A stretch of DNA of 64,000 nt from Entomomonas sp. E2T0 (GCF_025985425.1 NZ_CP094972.1:868001-932000), one strand, 5' to 3'. Counted from the stretch's first letter, positions 36,697 through 48,542 are shown. The notes: a model not told the origin generated them from the letters alone. A program made the numbers and translations.

Positions 36697-37446
36697 ATGG
36701 CTCAGCAAGTGGGATTAAGACAGCCACGATATAAACGTATTTTATTGAAGCTTAGTGGTGAAGCTTTAATGGGGTCTGAAGATTTTGGGATTGATCCTAA
36801 AGTTCTTGATCGAATGGCACTTGAAGTAGGGCAGTTAGTAGGTATTGGGGTTCAAGTAGGATTGGTGATTGGTGGTGGTAATTTGTTCCGTGGGGCTGCT
36901 TTATCAGCAGCAGGTATGGATCGAGTTACCGGCGACCATATGGGGATGTTAGCCACTGTGATGAATGCGCTAGCTATGCGTGATGCATTAGAACGTTCTA
37001 ATATTCCAGCATTAGTGATGTCTGCTATTTCTATGGTGGGAGTAACAGATCATTATGACCGTCGTAAGGCAATGCGCCATTTAAAATCTGGTGAGGTAGT
37101 TATTTTCTCGGCAGGTACAGGTAATCCTTTCTTTACTACAGACTCCGCAGCTTGTTTAAGAGCTATTGAAATAGATGCTGATGTAGTACTAAAAGCTACT
37201 AAGGTTGATGGTGTTTATACTGCGGATCCTTTTAAAGATCCAGATGCTAAGAAATTTGACCATTTAACTTATGATGAAGTATTAGAGCGTAAGCTTGGGG
37301 TGATGGACTTGACAGCTATTTGTTTATGTCAGGATCATCAGATGCCACTTCGTGTATTTAATATGAATAAACCTGGAGCGTTACTAAATATTGTAGTTGG
37401 TGGCGGCGAAGGTACATTGATTGAGGAAAAAAAGCATGATCAATGA
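36697..37446 (+). CDS. pyrH: UMP kinase
   Basis: Phosphorylates UMP to UDP in pyrimidine nucleotide synthesis. 249 residues of the amino-acid kinase fold: [22 protein letters not shown] and [17 protein letters not shown] are family signatures. CAGGAG precedes the ATG. The last 11 bases overlap the frr start, so translation is coupled. Confidence 0.98.
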   Translation: MAQQVGLRQPRYKRILLKLSGEALMGSEDFGIDPKVLDRMALEVGQLVGIGVQVGLVIGGGNLFRGAALSAAGMDRVTGDHMGMLATVMNALAMRDALERSNIPALVMSAISMVGVTDHYDRRKAMRHLKSGEVVIFSAGTGNPFFTTDSAACLRAIEIDADVVLKATKVDGVYTADPFKDPDAKKFDHLTYDEVLERKLGVMDLTAICLCQDHQMPLRVFNMNKPGALLNIVVGGGEGTLIEEKKHDQ

Positions 37447-37993
37447 GATCAAAAAAGACACACAAACACGCATGCAAAAAACAGTAGAGTCATTAGGCCA
37501 TGCTTTTGCTAAAATTCGTACTGGACGTGCTCATCCTAGTATTTTAGATAGTGTAATGGTTTCTTATTATGGTGCTGATACACCATTAAATCAGGTGGCT
37601 AATATTAATGTGGAAGATGCTCGGACATTAGCTATTAGTGTATTTGATAAGAGTATGACACAGGCTGTAGAAAAAGCCATTATGACGTCTGATTTAGGAT
37701 TAAATCCTGCTTCAGCAGGCACAGTGATTCGTGTTCCTATGCCACCTTTAACGGAAGAAACCCGTAAAGGTTATACTAAACAAGCACGTGGTGAGGCTGA
37801 AAATGCACGGGTGGCGATTCGTAATATTCGTCGTGATGCGATTACTCAATTAAAAGATTTGTTAAAAGAAAAAGAAATCAGTGAAGATGATGAGCGTCGT
37901 GCACAAGACGAAATCCAAAAACTAACTGATAAATTTGTAGCTGATGTGGATAAAGCATTAGAGCAAAAAGAAACAGATTTAATGGCTGTTTAA
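37436..37993 (+). CDS. frr: Ribosome recycling factor
   Basis: Splits post-termination ribosomes together with EF-G. 185 residues from the ATG at 37436 ([13 protein letters not shown]), the same length as E. coli RRF; the frame extends upstream to 37421 but GAGG lies ahead of 37436. Signatures: [13 protein letters not shown] and [15 protein letters not shown]. Overlaps pyrH by 11 bases and is followed after 10 bases by uppS. Confidence 0.98.
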   Translation: MINEIKKDTQTRMQKTVESLGHAFAKIRTGRAHPSILDSVMVSYYGADTPLNQVANINVEDARTLAISVFDKSMTQAVEKAIMTSDLGLNPASAGTVIRVPMPPLTEETRKGYTKQARGEAENARVAIRNIRRDAITQLKDLLKEKEISEDDERRAQDEIQKLTDKFVADVDKALEQKETDLMAV

Positions 37994-38003
37994 TCTAGTT
38001 TTA

Positions 38004-38753
38004 ATGAAAATGCCTAAACAGTCTCAAGCTACATCTGTCCCTAGGCATGTAGCAATTATAATGGATGGTAATAATCGCTGGGCAAAAAAACGATTATTAC
38101 CTCATGCCGCTGGTCATAAAGCAGGTGTTGCTGCTGTGCGTGCAGCGGTTGAAGTTTGCGCAGAGGCTAATGTTAAGGTATTAACTTTATTTGCTTTTTC
38201 CAGTGAAAATTGGCAACGGCCTATTACTGAAGTACAAGCTTTAATGCGATTGTTTTTATGGGCTTTAAAACAAGAAGTCAAAAAACTTAATCAACACAAT
38301 GTACAGTTAAAAATTATTGGTGATCGTTCGGCCTTTAGTGAAGAGTTACAACAGGCTATGCATGAAGCAGAAATGTTAACAGCCAATAATCAAGGTCTTA
38401 TTTTGCAAATAGCTGCTAATTACGGTGGACAGTGGGATATTTTACAGGCCACTCAGAAGATAGCATCACAAGTACTAGCTAATGAAATACAAGTTGATAA
38501 TATCACAACAGATTTAATTGAAAGTAAACTAGTAACATCTCCTTTTTCCTCACCAGATCTTTGTATCCGTACAGGTGGTGAACGTAGAGTTAGTAATTTC
38601 TTATTATGGCAATTGGCTTACACAGAGCTTTATTTTTCAGATGTGTTATGGCCAGATTTTAAACATGAAGCAATGCAAGCTGCACTAGCTGATTACTCTG
38701 CTAGACAACGTCGTTTTGGCAAGACTAGTGAGCAGATAGAGCAAGGAGAATAA
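38004..38753 (+). CDS. uppS: Undecaprenyl diphosphate synthase
   Basis: cis-Prenyltransferase making the C55 lipid carrier for cell-wall and O-antigen synthesis. 249 residues; the catalytic Asp is in IIMDGNNRWAKKR, followed by GHKAGVAAVR, FAFSSENW and, near the C-terminus, LCIRTGGERRVSNFLLWQLAYTE in two stretches. Placed between frr and cdsA with tight spacing, as in Pseudomonas and E. coli. No anomaly. Confidence 0.97.
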   Translation: MKMPKQSQATSVPRHVAIIMDGNNRWAKKRLLPHAAGHKAGVAAVRAAVEVCAEANVKVLTLFAFSSENWQRPITEVQALMRLFLWALKQEVKKLNQHNVQLKIIGDRSAFSEELQQAMHEAEMLTANNQGLILQIAANYGGQWDILQATQKIASQVLANEIQVDNITTDLIESKLVTSPFSSPDLCIRTGGERRVSNFLLWQLAYTELYFSDVLWPDFKHEAMQAALADYSARQRRFGKTSEQIEQGE

Positions 38754-38756
38754 CCT

Positions 38757-39566
38757 GTGTTAAAACAACGAGTATTAACAGCCTTAGTGCTTATTCCCAT
38801 TGCACTATGGGGATTCTTTTACTTAGAAGGTGGTTCCTTTGCTATTTTTATAGGCATTGTGGTTACCTTAGGTGCTTGGGAGTGGGCTCGATTAGTTGGC
38901 TTAGAAGAATCTGGTAGTCGTATTGGTTATGCCGCTATTTGTGTGGTCTTGTTAGTATTACTCTGGAATATGCCTTCATGGTCAAGATTTATTGTATTGT
39001 TAGGTGTTGTTTGGTGGAGTTTCGCTTGGTTATTGGTAATTGGTTTTCCTGAAACAACTAATTATTGGAAGAATAATAGTTATAAATATTTGATTGGGTT
39101 ATTAATTTTAGTGCCAGCATGGCAAGGACTTATTTTATTAAAGCAATCTGGTGAGTATGGTAATTGGATTATTTTTAGTGTGATGATCTTTGTTTGGGCT
39201 GCAGATATTGGTGCTTATTTTGCTGGCAGAACTTGGGGTAAAGATAAATTAGCACCTAAAGTTAGCCCTGGTAAAAGCTGGCAAGGTTTTTGGGGTGGTT
39301 TAGCAGCCGCTTTAATTATTGGATTATTTATTTACATTAGTACTGATTTTATTCAAGGAAAATTATTGTTAAGCCTTGTCTGTTTAATTATTTTAGTCAT
39401 TTTCTCTGTATTAGGTGATTTAACAGAAAGTATGTTTAAGCGTGAAGCTGGGTTAAAAGATAGTAGTAATCTACTACCTGGACATGGTGGCGTATTAGAC
39501 CGAATAGATAGTTTGACTGCTGCTGTGCCTGTAGCTGTACTATTACTTTGGGTGCTTGGTAGTTAA
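38757..39566 (+). CDS. cdsA: Phosphatidate cytidylyltransferase
   Basis: Integral membrane enzyme making CDP-diacylglycerol from phosphatidate and CTP, the branch point of phospholipid synthesis. 269 residues with about seven or eight hydrophobic segments; the C-terminal signature [13 protein letters not shown] and [19 protein letters not shown] (positions about 220-255) is clear. The start is GTG at 38757 with AGGAG upstream. The gap to uppS is 3 bases and to dxr 2 bases. Confidence 0.96.
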   Translation: MLKQRVLTALVLIPIALWGFFYLEGGSFAIFIGIVVTLGAWEWARLVGLEESGSRIGYAAICVVLLVLLWNMPSWSRFIVLLGVVWWSFAWLLVIGFPETTNYWKNNSYKYLIGLLILVPAWQGLILLKQSGEYGNWIIFSVMIFVWAADIGAYFAGRTWGKDKLAPKVSPGKSWQGFWGGLAAALIIGLFIYISTDFIQGKLLLSLVCLIILVIFSVLGDLTESMFKREAGLKDSSNLLPGHGGVLDRIDSLTAAVPVAVLLLWVLGS

Positions 39567-39568
39567 TC

Positions 39569-40744
39569 ATGCAACATATTTGTGTTTTAGGTGCGACAGG
39601 TTCTATAGGTAAAAGCACCTTAGATGTTATTGCTAGACATCCTGACCGTTACCAAGCATTTGCTTTAACAGCGCATAGTAGAATAAATGAATTAGAAAAA
39701 TTATGTATACAATTCCAGCCAGCTTTTGCTGTAGTGGCTGATGAATTAGATAGAAAAAGCTTACAACAAAGATTAATAGAACAGGGGATTCGTACAGAAG
39801 TATTATATGGTCAGCAAGCATTATGTGATATAGCAAGCCACCCTGAAGTAGATGCTGTAATGGCAGCAATTATAGGAGCGGCTGGATTATTACCTACTTT
39901 AGCAGGTGTTAAGGCAGGTAAAAAAATACTACTAGCAAATAAAGAAGCCTTAGTAATGTCTGGTGCTTTATTTATGCAGGCAGTTAAAGAGCATAATGTT
40001 ACCTTATTGCCTATTGATAGCGAACATAATGCTATTTTTCAATGTATGCCCCTTTCTTTTAAGGGAGATTTGGCAACAGTTGGAGTAAGGCGAATTTTAC
40101 TAACTGCATCAGGTGGACCATTTCGTAATACACCAATAGAGCAGTTAGAAAGTGTAACACCAGTACAAGCTTGTAATCACCCGAACTGGTCAATGGGGAA
40201 AAAAATCTCTGTTGATTCTGCCACTATGATGAATAAAGGTTTAGAATTTATTGAAGCCTGTTGGTTATTTAATGCTCAACCAGAGCAAGTAGAGGTTGTT
40301 ATTCATCCGCAGAGTGTGATTCATTCTATGGTAGATTATCTGGATGGTAGTGTATTAGCAGAATTAGGTAATCCAGATATGCGTACCCCCATTGCACAAG
40401 CTTTAGCATGGCCTGAGCGAATTGAGTCAGGAGTTGCGCCATTAGATTTATTTAAGATAGCACAGTTAGATTTTTATGAGCCTGATGAACAACGTTTTCC
40501 TTGTTTGCGTTTGGCTAAACAAGCGATAACCGCACAAGGGACAGCGCCTGCTATTTTAAATGCAGCAAATGAAATAGCCGTTGCAGCATTTTTACAAGAG
40601 CGGATAAAATTTACAGAAATTGTGCAAGTAGTGGATCATGTACTTAATAAGCAATCTGTTGTGGTAGCAGATTCATTAGAGATTATTGGTAAAGAAGATT
40701 ATCAAGCTCGTTTTTATGCAAATGAATACTTGAAAGAGTTATAA
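39569..40744 (+). CDS. dxr: 1-deoxy-D-xylulose 5-phosphate reductoisomerase
   Basis: NADPH-dependent second step of the MEP isoprenoid pathway. 391 residues: N-terminal [14 protein letters not shown] nucleotide site, then [10 protein letters not shown], the metal-binding [11 protein letters not shown] and [13 protein letters not shown]. Supplies isoprenoid units to UppS in the same operon. Normal length and intact. Confidence 0.97.
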   Translation: MQHICVLGATGSIGKSTLDVIARHPDRYQAFALTAHSRINELEKLCIQFQPAFAVVADELDRKSLQQRLIEQGIRTEVLYGQQALCDIASHPEVDAVMAAIIGAAGLLPTLAGVKAGKKILLANKEALVMSGALFMQAVKEHNVTLLPIDSEHNAIFQCMPLSFKGDLATVGVRRILLTASGGPFRNTPIEQLESVTPVQACNHPNWSMGKKISVDSATMMNKGLEFIEACWLFNAQPEQVEVVIHPQSVIHSMVDYLDGSVLAELGNPDMRTPIAQALAWPERIESGVAPLDLFKIAQLDFYEPDEQRFPCLRLAKQAITAQGTAPAILNAANEIAVAAFLQERIKFTEIVQVVDHVLNKQSVVVADSLEIIGKEDYQARFYANEYLKEL

Positions 40745-40765
40745 AAATAGGAAAAATCATTTTAG

Positions 40766-42112
40766 ATGTCAATGTTATTAGGAGCCTTAATTGCCCTAGG
40801 CGTATTAGTCACTATTCATGAATTCGGCCATTTTTGGGTTGCCCGCCGCTGTGGAGTAGAAGTAATACGTTTTTCTATTGGTTTTGGTAAGCCGCTAATA
40901 CGCTGGCGTGATCGACGTGGTACAGAATATGTTATTGCTATGATTCCGCTTGGTGGCTATGTGAAAATGCTAGATGAGCGAGAGACAGAGCAAGAAATCC
41001 CTCCAGAGAAGTTATCTTATACGTTTAACCGTAAATCGGTTGGTCAACGTATAGCTATAGTGGCAGCCGGTCCGTTAGCTAACTTTATCTTAGCTTTTCT
41101 GTTATTTTGGGTGTTAGCATTAATTGGAGCAAAAGTACCTATACCTACAGTGGGTAAGGTTTTTCCCGAAAGTATAGCTGCTACTGCTGGTTTAACGCCT
41201 ATGAGTGAAATAATTGCAGTTGATAATAAAGCAACTGCAACATGGGAAGATATTAATATACAGCTTTTTAAACGTTTAGGAGAGTCTGGCAATATTAGTA
41301 TTACAGTTAAAGATTCTTCTTTGCAGGAAAGAACTTATCAATTGGCCATTAATAATTGGCTACGAGGTTTAGAAAAACCTAACCCTTTAGAGGGAATAGG
41401 GATAGAACCTTATCGACCAGTAATTGAACCTATGTTAGCCTCTGTTGTAAAAGCTGGCCCTGCAGAGCAGGCAGGTTTACAGAAAGGAGACTTGATTAAA
41501 AGTTTCAATAATGAGCCTATAACAGATTGGCAAATATTAGCTGAACAGATAAAAAAATTTCCAAATAAACGTGTTGTTATAGGTTATGAACGTAATGGAC
41601 AGGATTATTCCGCACAAGTATCATTAACAACTATGCCTAATATGCCAGATGCTGGTTATATGGGAATAGAAATAATGGGTAAAATTACTTGGCCTGACTC
41701 AATGGTGCGCCACGTTAATTATGGTGTTATTGATGGGATGGTGAAATCTTTAGATCAAACATGGGCTTTTACCTTTTTAACATTAGAGTCTATTAAAAAA
41801 ATGTTTACTGGTGAAATGTCAGTAAAAAACTTGAGTGGCCCTATTGGGATTGTTAAGGTAGCAGGTTCTAGCTTTGATTCGGGGTTTATCTATTTTATAA
41901 AGTTTTTAGCTTTGTTCAGTGTTAGTTTAGGTATTCTTAATTTATTACCTATCCCTGTGCTTGATGGTGGGCATCTCTTATTTTATATTATTGAGTGGAT
42001 CCGTGGCCGTCCTATATCAGAAGAAATTCAGGGTGCGGCATTACAGATAGGTGTATTTTTAATGATAGGTGTAATGTTATTTGCTATTATGAATGATTTA
42101 AATTGGTTATAA
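40766..42112 (+). CDS. rseP: Site-2 protease RseP
   Basis: Inner-membrane zinc protease that cuts anti-sigma factor RseA/MucA in the envelope-stress response and clears signal peptides. 448 residues; HEFGH in TM1 at residues 18-22, the second zinc motif in LPIPVLDGGH near 395, four membrane segments and two periplasmic PDZ domains between them (GKVFPESIAATAGL and VKAGPAEQAGLQKGD mark them). Sits before bamA, whose folding it helps monitor. Confidence 0.97.
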   Translation: MSMLLGALIALGVLVTIHEFGHFWVARRCGVEVIRFSIGFGKPLIRWRDRRGTEYVIAMIPLGGYVKMLDERETEQEIPPEKLSYTFNRKSVGQRIAIVAAGPLANFILAFLLFWVLALIGAKVPIPTVGKVFPESIAATAGLTPMSEIIAVDNKATATWEDINIQLFKRLGESGNISITVKDSSLQERTYQLAINNWLRGLEKPNPLEGIGIEPYRPVIEPMLASVVKAGPAEQAGLQKGDLIKSFNNEPITDWQILAEQIKKFPNKRVVIGYERNGQDYSAQVSLTTMPNMPDAGYMGIEIMGKITWPDSMVRHVNYGVIDGMVKSLDQTWAFTFLTLESIKKMFTGEMSVKNLSGPIGIVKVAGSSFDSGFIYFIKFLALFSVSLGILNLLPIPVLDGGHLLFYIIEWIRGRPISEEIQGAALQIGVFLMIGVMLFAIMNDLNWL

Positions 42113-42170
42113 TGCAAAGTTTAAAGTTCATTTTTATTGTTCAGGTATTATTCAGGATTAAAAGGGCAAC

Positions 42171-44525
42171 ATGAAATATTTGTTATTACCGCTGGTGTTG
42201 GCAGCTTTTATCTCAATGGAGGTTCATGCTGAGTCCTTTACTATTTCTGATATTCGTATTAATGGTTTACAGCGTGTTTCTGCAGGTAGTGTGTTTGCAG
42301 CATTACCCATTAGAATTGGTGACCAAGTAGATGAAGCAAGTCTTGCTGATGCATCTAAAGCTTTATTTAGGGCAGGTTACTTTCAAGATATTAGGTTAAG
42401 TCGTAGTGGTAATGTATTATTAGTTACAGTAGTTGAAAGACCTTCTGTTGCTAGTATTGATATTTCTGGTAATAAAGCTATTAAAACAGAAGACTTATTA
42501 AAAGGTCTACGCCAAGCAGGTTTGGCTGAAGGGGAAATCTTCCAACGAGTTACTCTAGAAAGAGTACGTAATGAGTTGCTTCGTCAATACGTAGCACAAG
42601 GCCGCTATTCCGCTAATATTGAAACAGAAGTTATTTCTGAACCTAGAAATCGTGTTCGCTTAAAAATAAATATTAATGAAGGGGTTGTTGCCTCTATTTC
42701 ACATATTAATGTGGTAGGTAATACCGTTTTTCCTGATGAAACATTAATTAATCTATTTGAATTAAAAACTAAGAAATGGTACCGTTTTTTTAGCAGTGCT
42801 GATAAATACTCTCGTGAAAAATTATCGGGCGACTTGGAAAGACTACGCTCTTACTATATGGATCGTGGTTATGTAAATATGGATATTGCTTCTACCCAAG
42901 TTTCTATTACACCTGATAAGAAAAGTGTTTATATTACGGTTAATATTGAAGAAGGCGATAAATATCGAATTCGTGATGTGAAAATGGAGGGTGATTTAAA
43001 ACTTCCTGAAGACACATTACGTTCTTTATTATTAGTCCAAAATGGGCAAGTCTTTTCTCGTAAGTTAATGGTTACCTCTTCAGAGTTAGTAAGTCGTCGT
43101 TTGGGTAACGATGGTTATGCATTTGCTGATGTACGTGGTATACCAGAAACACATCCTGAAGACCATACAGTGTCTATTACCTTTATTGTAGACCCAGGTA
43201 AACGCGTTTATGTTAATCGTATTAACTACCGTGGAAATACTAAAACAGAGGATGTGGTGTTGCGTCGTGAAATGCGCCAAATGGAAGGTGGTTGGGCTTC
43301 TACCTATTTGATTGATCAATCTAAAACACGTTTAGAACGATTAGGTTATTTTAAAGAAGTAAAAGTAGAAACAGCGCCTGTAGCAGGTACAGATGATCAG
43401 GTTGATGTCAATTATACAGTTGAGGAACAACCATCAGGTTCTATTTCTGCTTCTGTTGGTTTTGCGCAAAGTTCAGGTTTGGTATTGGGTGGTTCCATTA
43501 AGCAAGATAACTTCTTAGGAACAGGTAATAAAGTTGGTATTGGTATGACACGTAGTGATTATCAAACAAATATTAACTTTAGCTACTTAAATCCTTACTG
43601 GACGGTAGATGGTGTTAGTTTGGGTTACAACGTGTTTTATAGAACTACAGATTATGATAAGTTAGATGTTGACTATACTAGTTATTCTGTGGATAGTTTT
43701 GGTGCTGGTTTTAGTTTTGGTTATCCTATCAGTGAAACATCTAGTGTAAGTTATGGTTTAACTATTCAAAATGATAAAGTTAAATCAGGTAATGCAAGTG
43801 CTGAAGAGGTTTATCGTTTTATAGATGATTATGGTTCTAACTATCTTAACTATAAACTTAATTTAGGTTGGGGCAAATCTACTTTAAATAGAGGTTTACT
43901 ACCTACTCGAGGAGCTTCTCAAACGGCTTCTGTACAAATAGCTATTCCAGGTAGTGATTTAACGTTCTATAAAATAGATTATAGTGCACAATATTTTAAA
44001 CCAATTACAGATAATTATATCTTACGTTTCCATACTGATTTAGGTTATGGAGATGGTTATGGTTCAACTGATATGTTGCCATTCTATGAAAACTATTATG
44101 CAGGTGGTTATAACTCTGTACGTGGTTTTAAAGATGGTTCACTAGGTCCTCGTAGTACACCAAGTTATAGATATTATAATTCAGGCTATGATGATTGGAA
44201 TGATGATGACGACCCATTTGGTGGTAATATTCTTATTACAGGTGGTGTAGAGTTAATAGTGCCAACACCTTTTGTAAATGATCAAAGAACCATAAGAACA
44301 GCCCTATTCTGGGATGCAGGTAATGTGTTTAGTAACAATTGCCCATTATCAACAACTAAGAATTGTAAGAATCCAAATTTTGGCGATTTAGCTAGTTCAG
44401 TAGGGGTTGGTGTAACTTGGGTAACAGCCTTTGGTCCATTAAGTTTTAGTCTGGCTATGCCAATTAAGAAACCAGATAATGCAGATACTCAAATCTTCCA
44501 ATTCTCATTGGGACAAACTTTTTAA
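42171..44525 (+). CDS. bamA: Outer-membrane assembly factor BamA
   Basis: Essential core of the beta-barrel assembly machine. 784 residues: signal peptide ending VHA-ES, five POTRA domains (about 22-420) and a 16-strand barrel with the VRGF motif in YNSVRGFKDGSLGP (about 645) and a terminal Phe (LGQTF) acting as the beta-signal. The loop DDWNDDDDPFGG is unusually acidic. Followed by the chaperone gene skp, the usual pairing. Confidence 0.97.
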   Translation: MKYLLLPLVLAAFISMEVHAESFTISDIRINGLQRVSAGSVFAALPIRIGDQVDEASLADASKALFRAGYFQDIRLSRSGNVLLVTVVERPSVASIDISGNKAIKTEDLLKGLRQAGLAEGEIFQRVTLERVRNELLRQYVAQGRYSANIETEVISEPRNRVRLKININEGVVASISHINVVGNTVFPDETLINLFELKTKKWYRFFSSADKYSREKLSGDLERLRSYYMDRGYVNMDIASTQVSITPDKKSVYITVNIEEGDKYRIRDVKMEGDLKLPEDTLRSLLLVQNGQVFSRKLMVTSSELVSRRLGNDGYAFADVRGIPETHPEDHTVSITFIVDPGKRVYVNRINYRGNTKTEDVVLRREMRQMEGGWASTYLIDQSKTRLERLGYFKEVKVETAPVAGTDDQVDVNYTVEEQPSGSISASVGFAQSSGLVLGGSIKQDNFLGTGNKVGIGMTRSDYQTNINFSYLNPYWTVDGVSLGYNVFYRTTDYDKLDVDYTSYSVDSFGAGFSFGYPISETSSVSYGLTIQNDKVKSGNASAEEVYRFIDDYGSNYLNYKLNLGWGKSTLNRGLLPTRGASQTASVQIAIPGSDLTFYKIDYSAQYFKPITDNYILRFHTDLGYGDGYGSTDMLPFYENYYAGGYNSVRGFKDGSLGPRSTPSYRYYNSGYDDWNDDDDPFGGNILITGGVELIVPTPFVNDQRTIRTALFWDAGNVFSNNCPLSTTKNCKNPNFGDLASSVGVGVTWVTAFGPLSFSLAMPIKKPDNADTQIFQFSLGQTF

Positions 44526-44572
44526 TTTATTGGTTATAAGCAAAATATTACAGGTTTTTAGGAGCGTAATTT

Positions 44573-45076
44573 ATGTATAAACTTACTAAGCTAGCGTTAG
44601 TTGCCTTTCTAGCATTTAGTGCTCCAGCTTATGCTGAAATGAAAATAGCCGTGTTAAATTATCAGATGGCATTATTGGAGTCTGATGTTGCTAAAAAATA
44701 TGCTGTAGATTCTGAAAAAAGATTTGGTCCACGCATTACTAAATTGAAATCATTAGAAGAGCAAGCTAAAAAATTACAAGACAACTTAATTAAAAATGGC
44801 TCAAAAATGAAGCAGGCTGAACGTGAACGTTTGGAGCTTGAACTCAATCAAAAAGCCCGTGATTTTCAAATGCAGTCTAAAGAGCTCAATGATAGTAAAA
44901 TGAAAGCAGATCAAGATATGCTTAAGATTATCAAGCCAAAATTAGATAAAGCAGTTGAAGATGCACTAAAAGCTGGTGGTTTTGACTTAGTATTAGAAAG
45001 TGGTGCAGTAGTAGATGTAAAGCCTCAGTATGATATTACTAAACAAGTAATTGATCGTTTAAACAAAATGAAATAA
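44573..45076 (+). CDS. skp: Periplasmic OmpH/Skp chaperone
   Basis: Trimeric jellyfish-shaped holdase for unfolded outer-membrane proteins. 167 residues: signal peptide ending AYA-EM, a short beta core ([12 protein letters not shown]), long helical tentacles rich in Lys/Glu (about 55-120), and the closing segment [21 protein letters not shown] precedes the ATG. Length is typical. Confidence 0.94.
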   Translation: MYKLTKLALVAFLAFSAPAYAEMKIAVLNYQMALLESDVAKKYAVDSEKRFGPRITKLKSLEEQAKKLQDNLIKNGSKMKQAERERLELELNQKARDFQMQSKELNDSKMKADQDMLKIIKPKLDKAVEDALKAGGFDLVLESGAVVDVKPQYDITKQVIDRLNKMK

Positions 45077-45087
45077 TACGAATTAAT

Positions 45088-46134
45088 ATGCCTAAATATA
45101 CACTTGCCGAATTAGCTGAAAAATTTAATGGAACTGTTAAAGGTGATCCAAACTATGTGATTAGCGGTTTGGCTAGTTTGCAAACAGCAACAGAAAATGA
45201 TTTAAGTTTTTTAGCGAATGCGCAATATAAGAAATTTTTAACTGAAACGAAGGCTGGTGCTGTTTTACTTAAAGTAGATCTTGCAGAAGCTTTTACTGGT
45301 AATGCCATTTTATTAGATGATCCTTATCTAACCTATGCTAAGGTTTCTTATTTATTTGATACAAAACCTGTAAGTCAGCCTGGTATTCATCCAACAGCTA
45401 TTATTGCAGAATCAGCAAAAATTGATCCAACAGCTAGTATTGGTGCTTATGCCGTTATTGAGGCTGATGTAGTTGTTGGGGCTAGAACGGTGATAGGTGC
45501 TCATAGCTTTATTGGTGAGCGTTGTTTGATTGGTGAAGATGGTTGGATCGCACCTCGTGCTACTTTATATCATGATGTAAAAATTGGTAAAAGAGTAGTC
45601 ATTCAATCTGGTGCTGTGCTTGGTGGTGAAGGTTTTGGTTTTGCTATTGAGCAAGGAAATTGGTTTAGAATAGCACAAATTGGTGGTGTTACATTAGGCG
45701 ATGATGTTGAAATTGGTGCTAATACAGCAGTAGACCGTGGCGCATTATCTGATACTATTCTAGGCAATGATGTAAAATTGGATAATATGATAATGATTGG
45801 CCATAATGTACAGATTGGAGACCACACAGCTATGGCTGGTAGTAGTGGTATTTCAGGAAGTACTAAGATTGGTAAACGATGTATTATTGGTGGTAATACA
45901 GGTATAGCAGGCCACTTAGAGATTTGTGACAATGTTATGTTTACAGGGATGTCAATGGTTACAAAGTCAATTTCTGAACCTGGTACTTATTCATCAGGTA
46001 CTTCTATACAAACTTCAAAAGAATGGCGTAAAAGTGTTGCACGTTTTAGAAACTTAGATGAAATGGCACATAAAATACATCAATTAGAAAAGAAATTAGC
46101 AGAATTAGGTACAAATAATAAAAGTTCATCATAA
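45088..46134 (+). CDS. lpxD: UDP-3-O-(3-hydroxyacyl)glucosamine N-acyltransferase
   Basis: Third step of lipid A synthesis. 348 residues: N-terminal uridine-binding domain ([16 protein letters not shown]), then left-handed beta-helix hexapeptide repeats (about 100-310) with the catalytic His in [13 protein letters not shown] at about residue 240, and a C-terminal helix ([12 protein letters not shown]). It starts 11 bases after skp. Confidence 0.97.
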   Translation: MPKYTLAELAEKFNGTVKGDPNYVISGLASLQTATENDLSFLANAQYKKFLTETKAGAVLLKVDLAEAFTGNAILLDDPYLTYAKVSYLFDTKPVSQPGIHPTAIIAESAKIDPTASIGAYAVIEADVVVGARTVIGAHSFIGERCLIGEDGWIAPRATLYHDVKIGKRVVIQSGAVLGGEGFGFAIEQGNWFRIAQIGGVTLGDDVEIGANTAVDRGALSDTILGNDVKLDNMIMIGHNVQIGDHTAMAGSSGISGSTKIGKRCIIGGNTGIAGHLEICDNVMFTGMSMVTKSISEPGTYSSGTSIQTSKEWRKSVARFRNLDEMAHKIHQLEKKLAELGTNNKSSS

Positions 46135-46187
46135 ATAGCTTTTATACTATACTGCTCGGTTAAATTATATTAGATAGGTCCGCATTG

Positions 46188-46637
46188 ATGAAGATGGATA
46201 TTAAAGAAATTTTTGAACATTTACCGCAACGTTACCCATTTTTATTGGTAGACCGCGTCGAAGAATTAGATATCGAGGGTGAAGTAAAAACCATCCGTGC
46301 TTATAAAAATGTTACTATTAATGAGCCGTTTTTTGAGGGACATTTTCCTAACCATCCTATTATGCCAGGCGTATTGGTATTAGAAGCAATGGCTCAGGCA
46401 GCAGGTATTTTAAGCTTTAAAATGATGAATGCGAAGCCTACTGATGGCACACTATATTATTTTGTGGGTACTGATAAGTTAAGAATTCGTCAGCCAGTAT
46501 TACCAGGTGATAAATTAGAATTAAGAGCTAAGTTCTTAGGTGCTAAACGTACTATTTGGAAGTTTGAATGCCAAGCTTTAGTTGATGGTAAAGAAGTGGC
46601 AGCCTCTGAAGTGATTTGTGCGGAACGCAAATTATGA
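46188..46637 (+). CDS. fabZ: 3-hydroxyacyl-ACP dehydratase FabZ
   Basis: Dehydrates 3-hydroxyacyl-ACP in fatty-acid elongation and competes with LpxA for hydroxyacyl-ACP. 149 residues, hot-dog fold; the catalytic His and Glu lie in [20 protein letters not shown]. Three starts are close (TTG 46185, ATG 46188, ATG 46194); 46188 has an AGG ten bases upstream. Its stop overlaps the lpxA ATG by four bases (ATGA). Confidence 0.96.
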   Translation: MKMDIKEIFEHLPQRYPFLLVDRVEELDIEGEVKTIRAYKNVTINEPFFEGHFPNHPIMPGVLVLEAMAQAAGILSFKMMNAKPTDGTLYYFVGTDKLRIRQPVLPGDKLELRAKFLGAKRTIWKFECQALVDGKEVAASEVICAERKL

Positions 46638-47410
46638 GTTTGATTGATTCACGAGCTATTGTAGATCCTAAGGCTAAATTAGCGGATAACGTTAAAGTTG
46701 GCCCATGGTCTATTATTGGTCCTGATGTAGAGATCGGTGAAGGAACAATAGTAGAATCTCATGTTATTATTAAAGGCCCTACCAAGATAGGGTGTCATAA
46801 TCATATTTATCAGTTTTCATCAGTAGGTGAAGATACTCCAGATATGAAATATAAAGGTGAACCTACACGTTTAGTAATTGGTGACCATAATATTATTCGT
46901 GAAGGTGTCACTATTCACCGTGGTACTATTCAAGACCGTAGTGAAACGACTATTGGTAACCATAATTTAATTATGGCTTATGTGCATATTGGACATGACT
47001 CAGTAATTGGTAATCATGTAATTATGGTTAATAATTCTGGTGTTGCAGGTCATTGTCATGTAGGTGATTGGGCAATATTGGGTGGTTATGCTTTAGTGCA
47101 TCAAAATTGCCATATAGGTGCTTATAGTTTCTTAGGTGCGGCTTCTTTTATTAGTAAGGATGTGCCTGCTTTTGTTTTGGTATTGGGTAATCCAGCTGAA
47201 GCACGTAGCATGAATTTTGAGGGCTTACATCGTAAAGGTTTTGCTGATAATATTATTCATGCTTTGCGAACAGCTTACAAAATTGTTTACCGTAAAGGAT
47301 TAACAACAGAACAAGCTATTAATGAATTAGCTGACTTAGCTAGTCAATATTCTGAGGTCGCTTTATTCCGTGACTCAATCATCAACTCCAAACGTGGAAT
47401 TACACGCTAA
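46634..47410 (+). CDS. lpxA: UDP-N-acetylglucosamine acyltransferase
   Basis: First step of lipid A synthesis. 258 residues from the ATG at 46634 ([12 protein letters not shown]). Beta-helix hexapeptide repeats run to about residue 190, then a helical C-terminal domain ([20 protein letters not shown]). The catalytic His is in [10 protein letters not shown] at about 120-125. Translational coupling with fabZ is seen from the ATGA overlap; the lpxB frame begins inside its 3' end. Confidence 0.96.
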   Translation: MSLIDSRAIVDPKAKLADNVKVGPWSIIGPDVEIGEGTIVESHVIIKGPTKIGCHNHIYQFSSVGEDTPDMKYKGEPTRLVIGDHNIIREGVTIHRGTIQDRSETTIGNHNLIMAYVHIGHDSVIGNHVIMVNNSGVAGHCHVGDWAILGGYALVHQNCHIGAYSFLGAASFISKDVPAFVLVLGNPAEARSMNFEGLHRKGFADNIIHALRTAYKIVYRKGLTTEQAINELADLASQYSEVALFRDSIINSKRGITR

Positions 47411-48542
47411 TACTAAGCCTCTTTGCATTGCACTAGTGGCAGGAGAGGCTTCGGGTGATATTTTAGGGGCTGGCCTAATGGCCTCTCTAAAACAACAACA
47501 TCCTAATATACAATTTATTGGTGTTGGTGGCCCTAAAATGGAAGCTGAGGGTTTGGTTTCCATGTTTCCTATGGAACGCCTTTCTATTATGGGGTTGGTA
47601 GAAGTTTTAGGCCGTTTACCCGAACTTATAAAACGTCGTGCTAAATTAATTAAAGATATTATTGCGGCTAAGCCTGATGTGTTTATTGGTATCGATGCGC
47701 CTGATTTTAATTTAGGTATTGAATTAAAATTACGTGAAGTTGGTATTAAAACTATTCACTATGTTAGCCCTTCTGTATGGGCCTGGAAGCAAAAACGTGT
47801 TTTTAAAATAAAAAAGGCATGTGATTTAGTACTAACATTATTTCCTTTTGAAGCTAAGTTTTATGAAAAATATGATGTGCCAGTTTGTTTTGTAGGCCAT
47901 CCATTAGCAAATATAATCCCTTTAGAAGTTGATAGAGTTGCAGCTAAGGCAAAATTAGGTATTCTTCAAGATAATAGGGTAGTTGCATTAATGCCAGGCA
48001 GTCGAGGAGGAGAGGTTAGTCGGTTAGCACCTGTATTTCTTAAAACAGCTGATATTATTTTAGAACATTATCCAAATACAAAATTTGTTATACCTTGCGC
48101 AAATCAGCAACGTAAAGAGCAGATAGAGGAATTATTAGTATCTCATAAGTTACCTGTTACCTTATTAGATGGCCATTCTCATGAGGCTTTAGCTGCATGT
48201 GATGTGGTATTAATTGCTTCAGGGACAGCGACATTAGAAGCATTACTTTATGAGCGACCAATGGTGGTAGCTTATAAATTGGCCTCTCTAACGTACTGGA
48301 TTGCTAAACGTTTGGTAAAAACTCCTTATGTTTCTTTGCCTAATATTTTGGCAGGACGATTATTAGTGCCAGAGATGATTCAAGATAAAGCCGAACCTGA
48401 TCAGTTGTTTGCTGAATTGCAGCTATTATTAGAAGGTAAAACTAAAGAGCAAACAGATAGTTTTAAAGCTATTCATTTAGCCTTGCGGCAAAATGCTTCT
48501 GAGAAAGCTGCTGAAGCAACGCTTAGCTTAATTAATTCTTAA
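47370..48542 (+). CDS. lpxB: Lipid-A-disaccharide synthase
   Basis: Glycosyltransferase family 19 enzyme joining UDP-diacylglucosamine and lipid X. 390 residues: [19 protein letters not shown] near the N-terminus, [26 protein letters not shown] and [16 protein letters not shown]. The start is unclear: GTG at 47370 (TGAGG at 47352-47356, spacing long) overlaps lpxA by 41 bases; GTG at 47394 would be closer to the usual E. coli N-terminus but has no ribosome site. It overlaps the convergent tcdA end by 11 bases. Confidence 0.95.
   Translation: MTQSSTPNVELHANTKPLCIALVAGEASGDILGAGLMASLKQQHPNIQFIGVGGPKMEAEGLVSMFPMERLSIMGLVEVLGRLPELIKRRAKLIKDIIAAKPDVFIGIDAPDFNLGIELKLREVGIKTIHYVSPSVWAWKQKRVFKIKKACDLVLTLFPFEAKFYEKYDVPVCFVGHPLANIIPLEVDRVAAKAKLGILQDNRVVALMPGSRGGEVSRLAPVFLKTADIILEHYPNTKFVIPCANQQRKEQIEELLVSHKLPVTLLDGHSHEALAACDVVLIASGTATLEALLYERPMVVAYKLASLTYWIAKRLVKTPYVSLPNILAGRLLVPEMIQDKAEPDQLFAELQLLLEGKTKEQTDSFKAIHLALRQNASEKAAEATLSLINS

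Noticed and set aside
39633-39869. Minus-strand ORF within dxr
   Set aside because: Hydrophobic by chance antisense reading; dxr on the other strand is intact.
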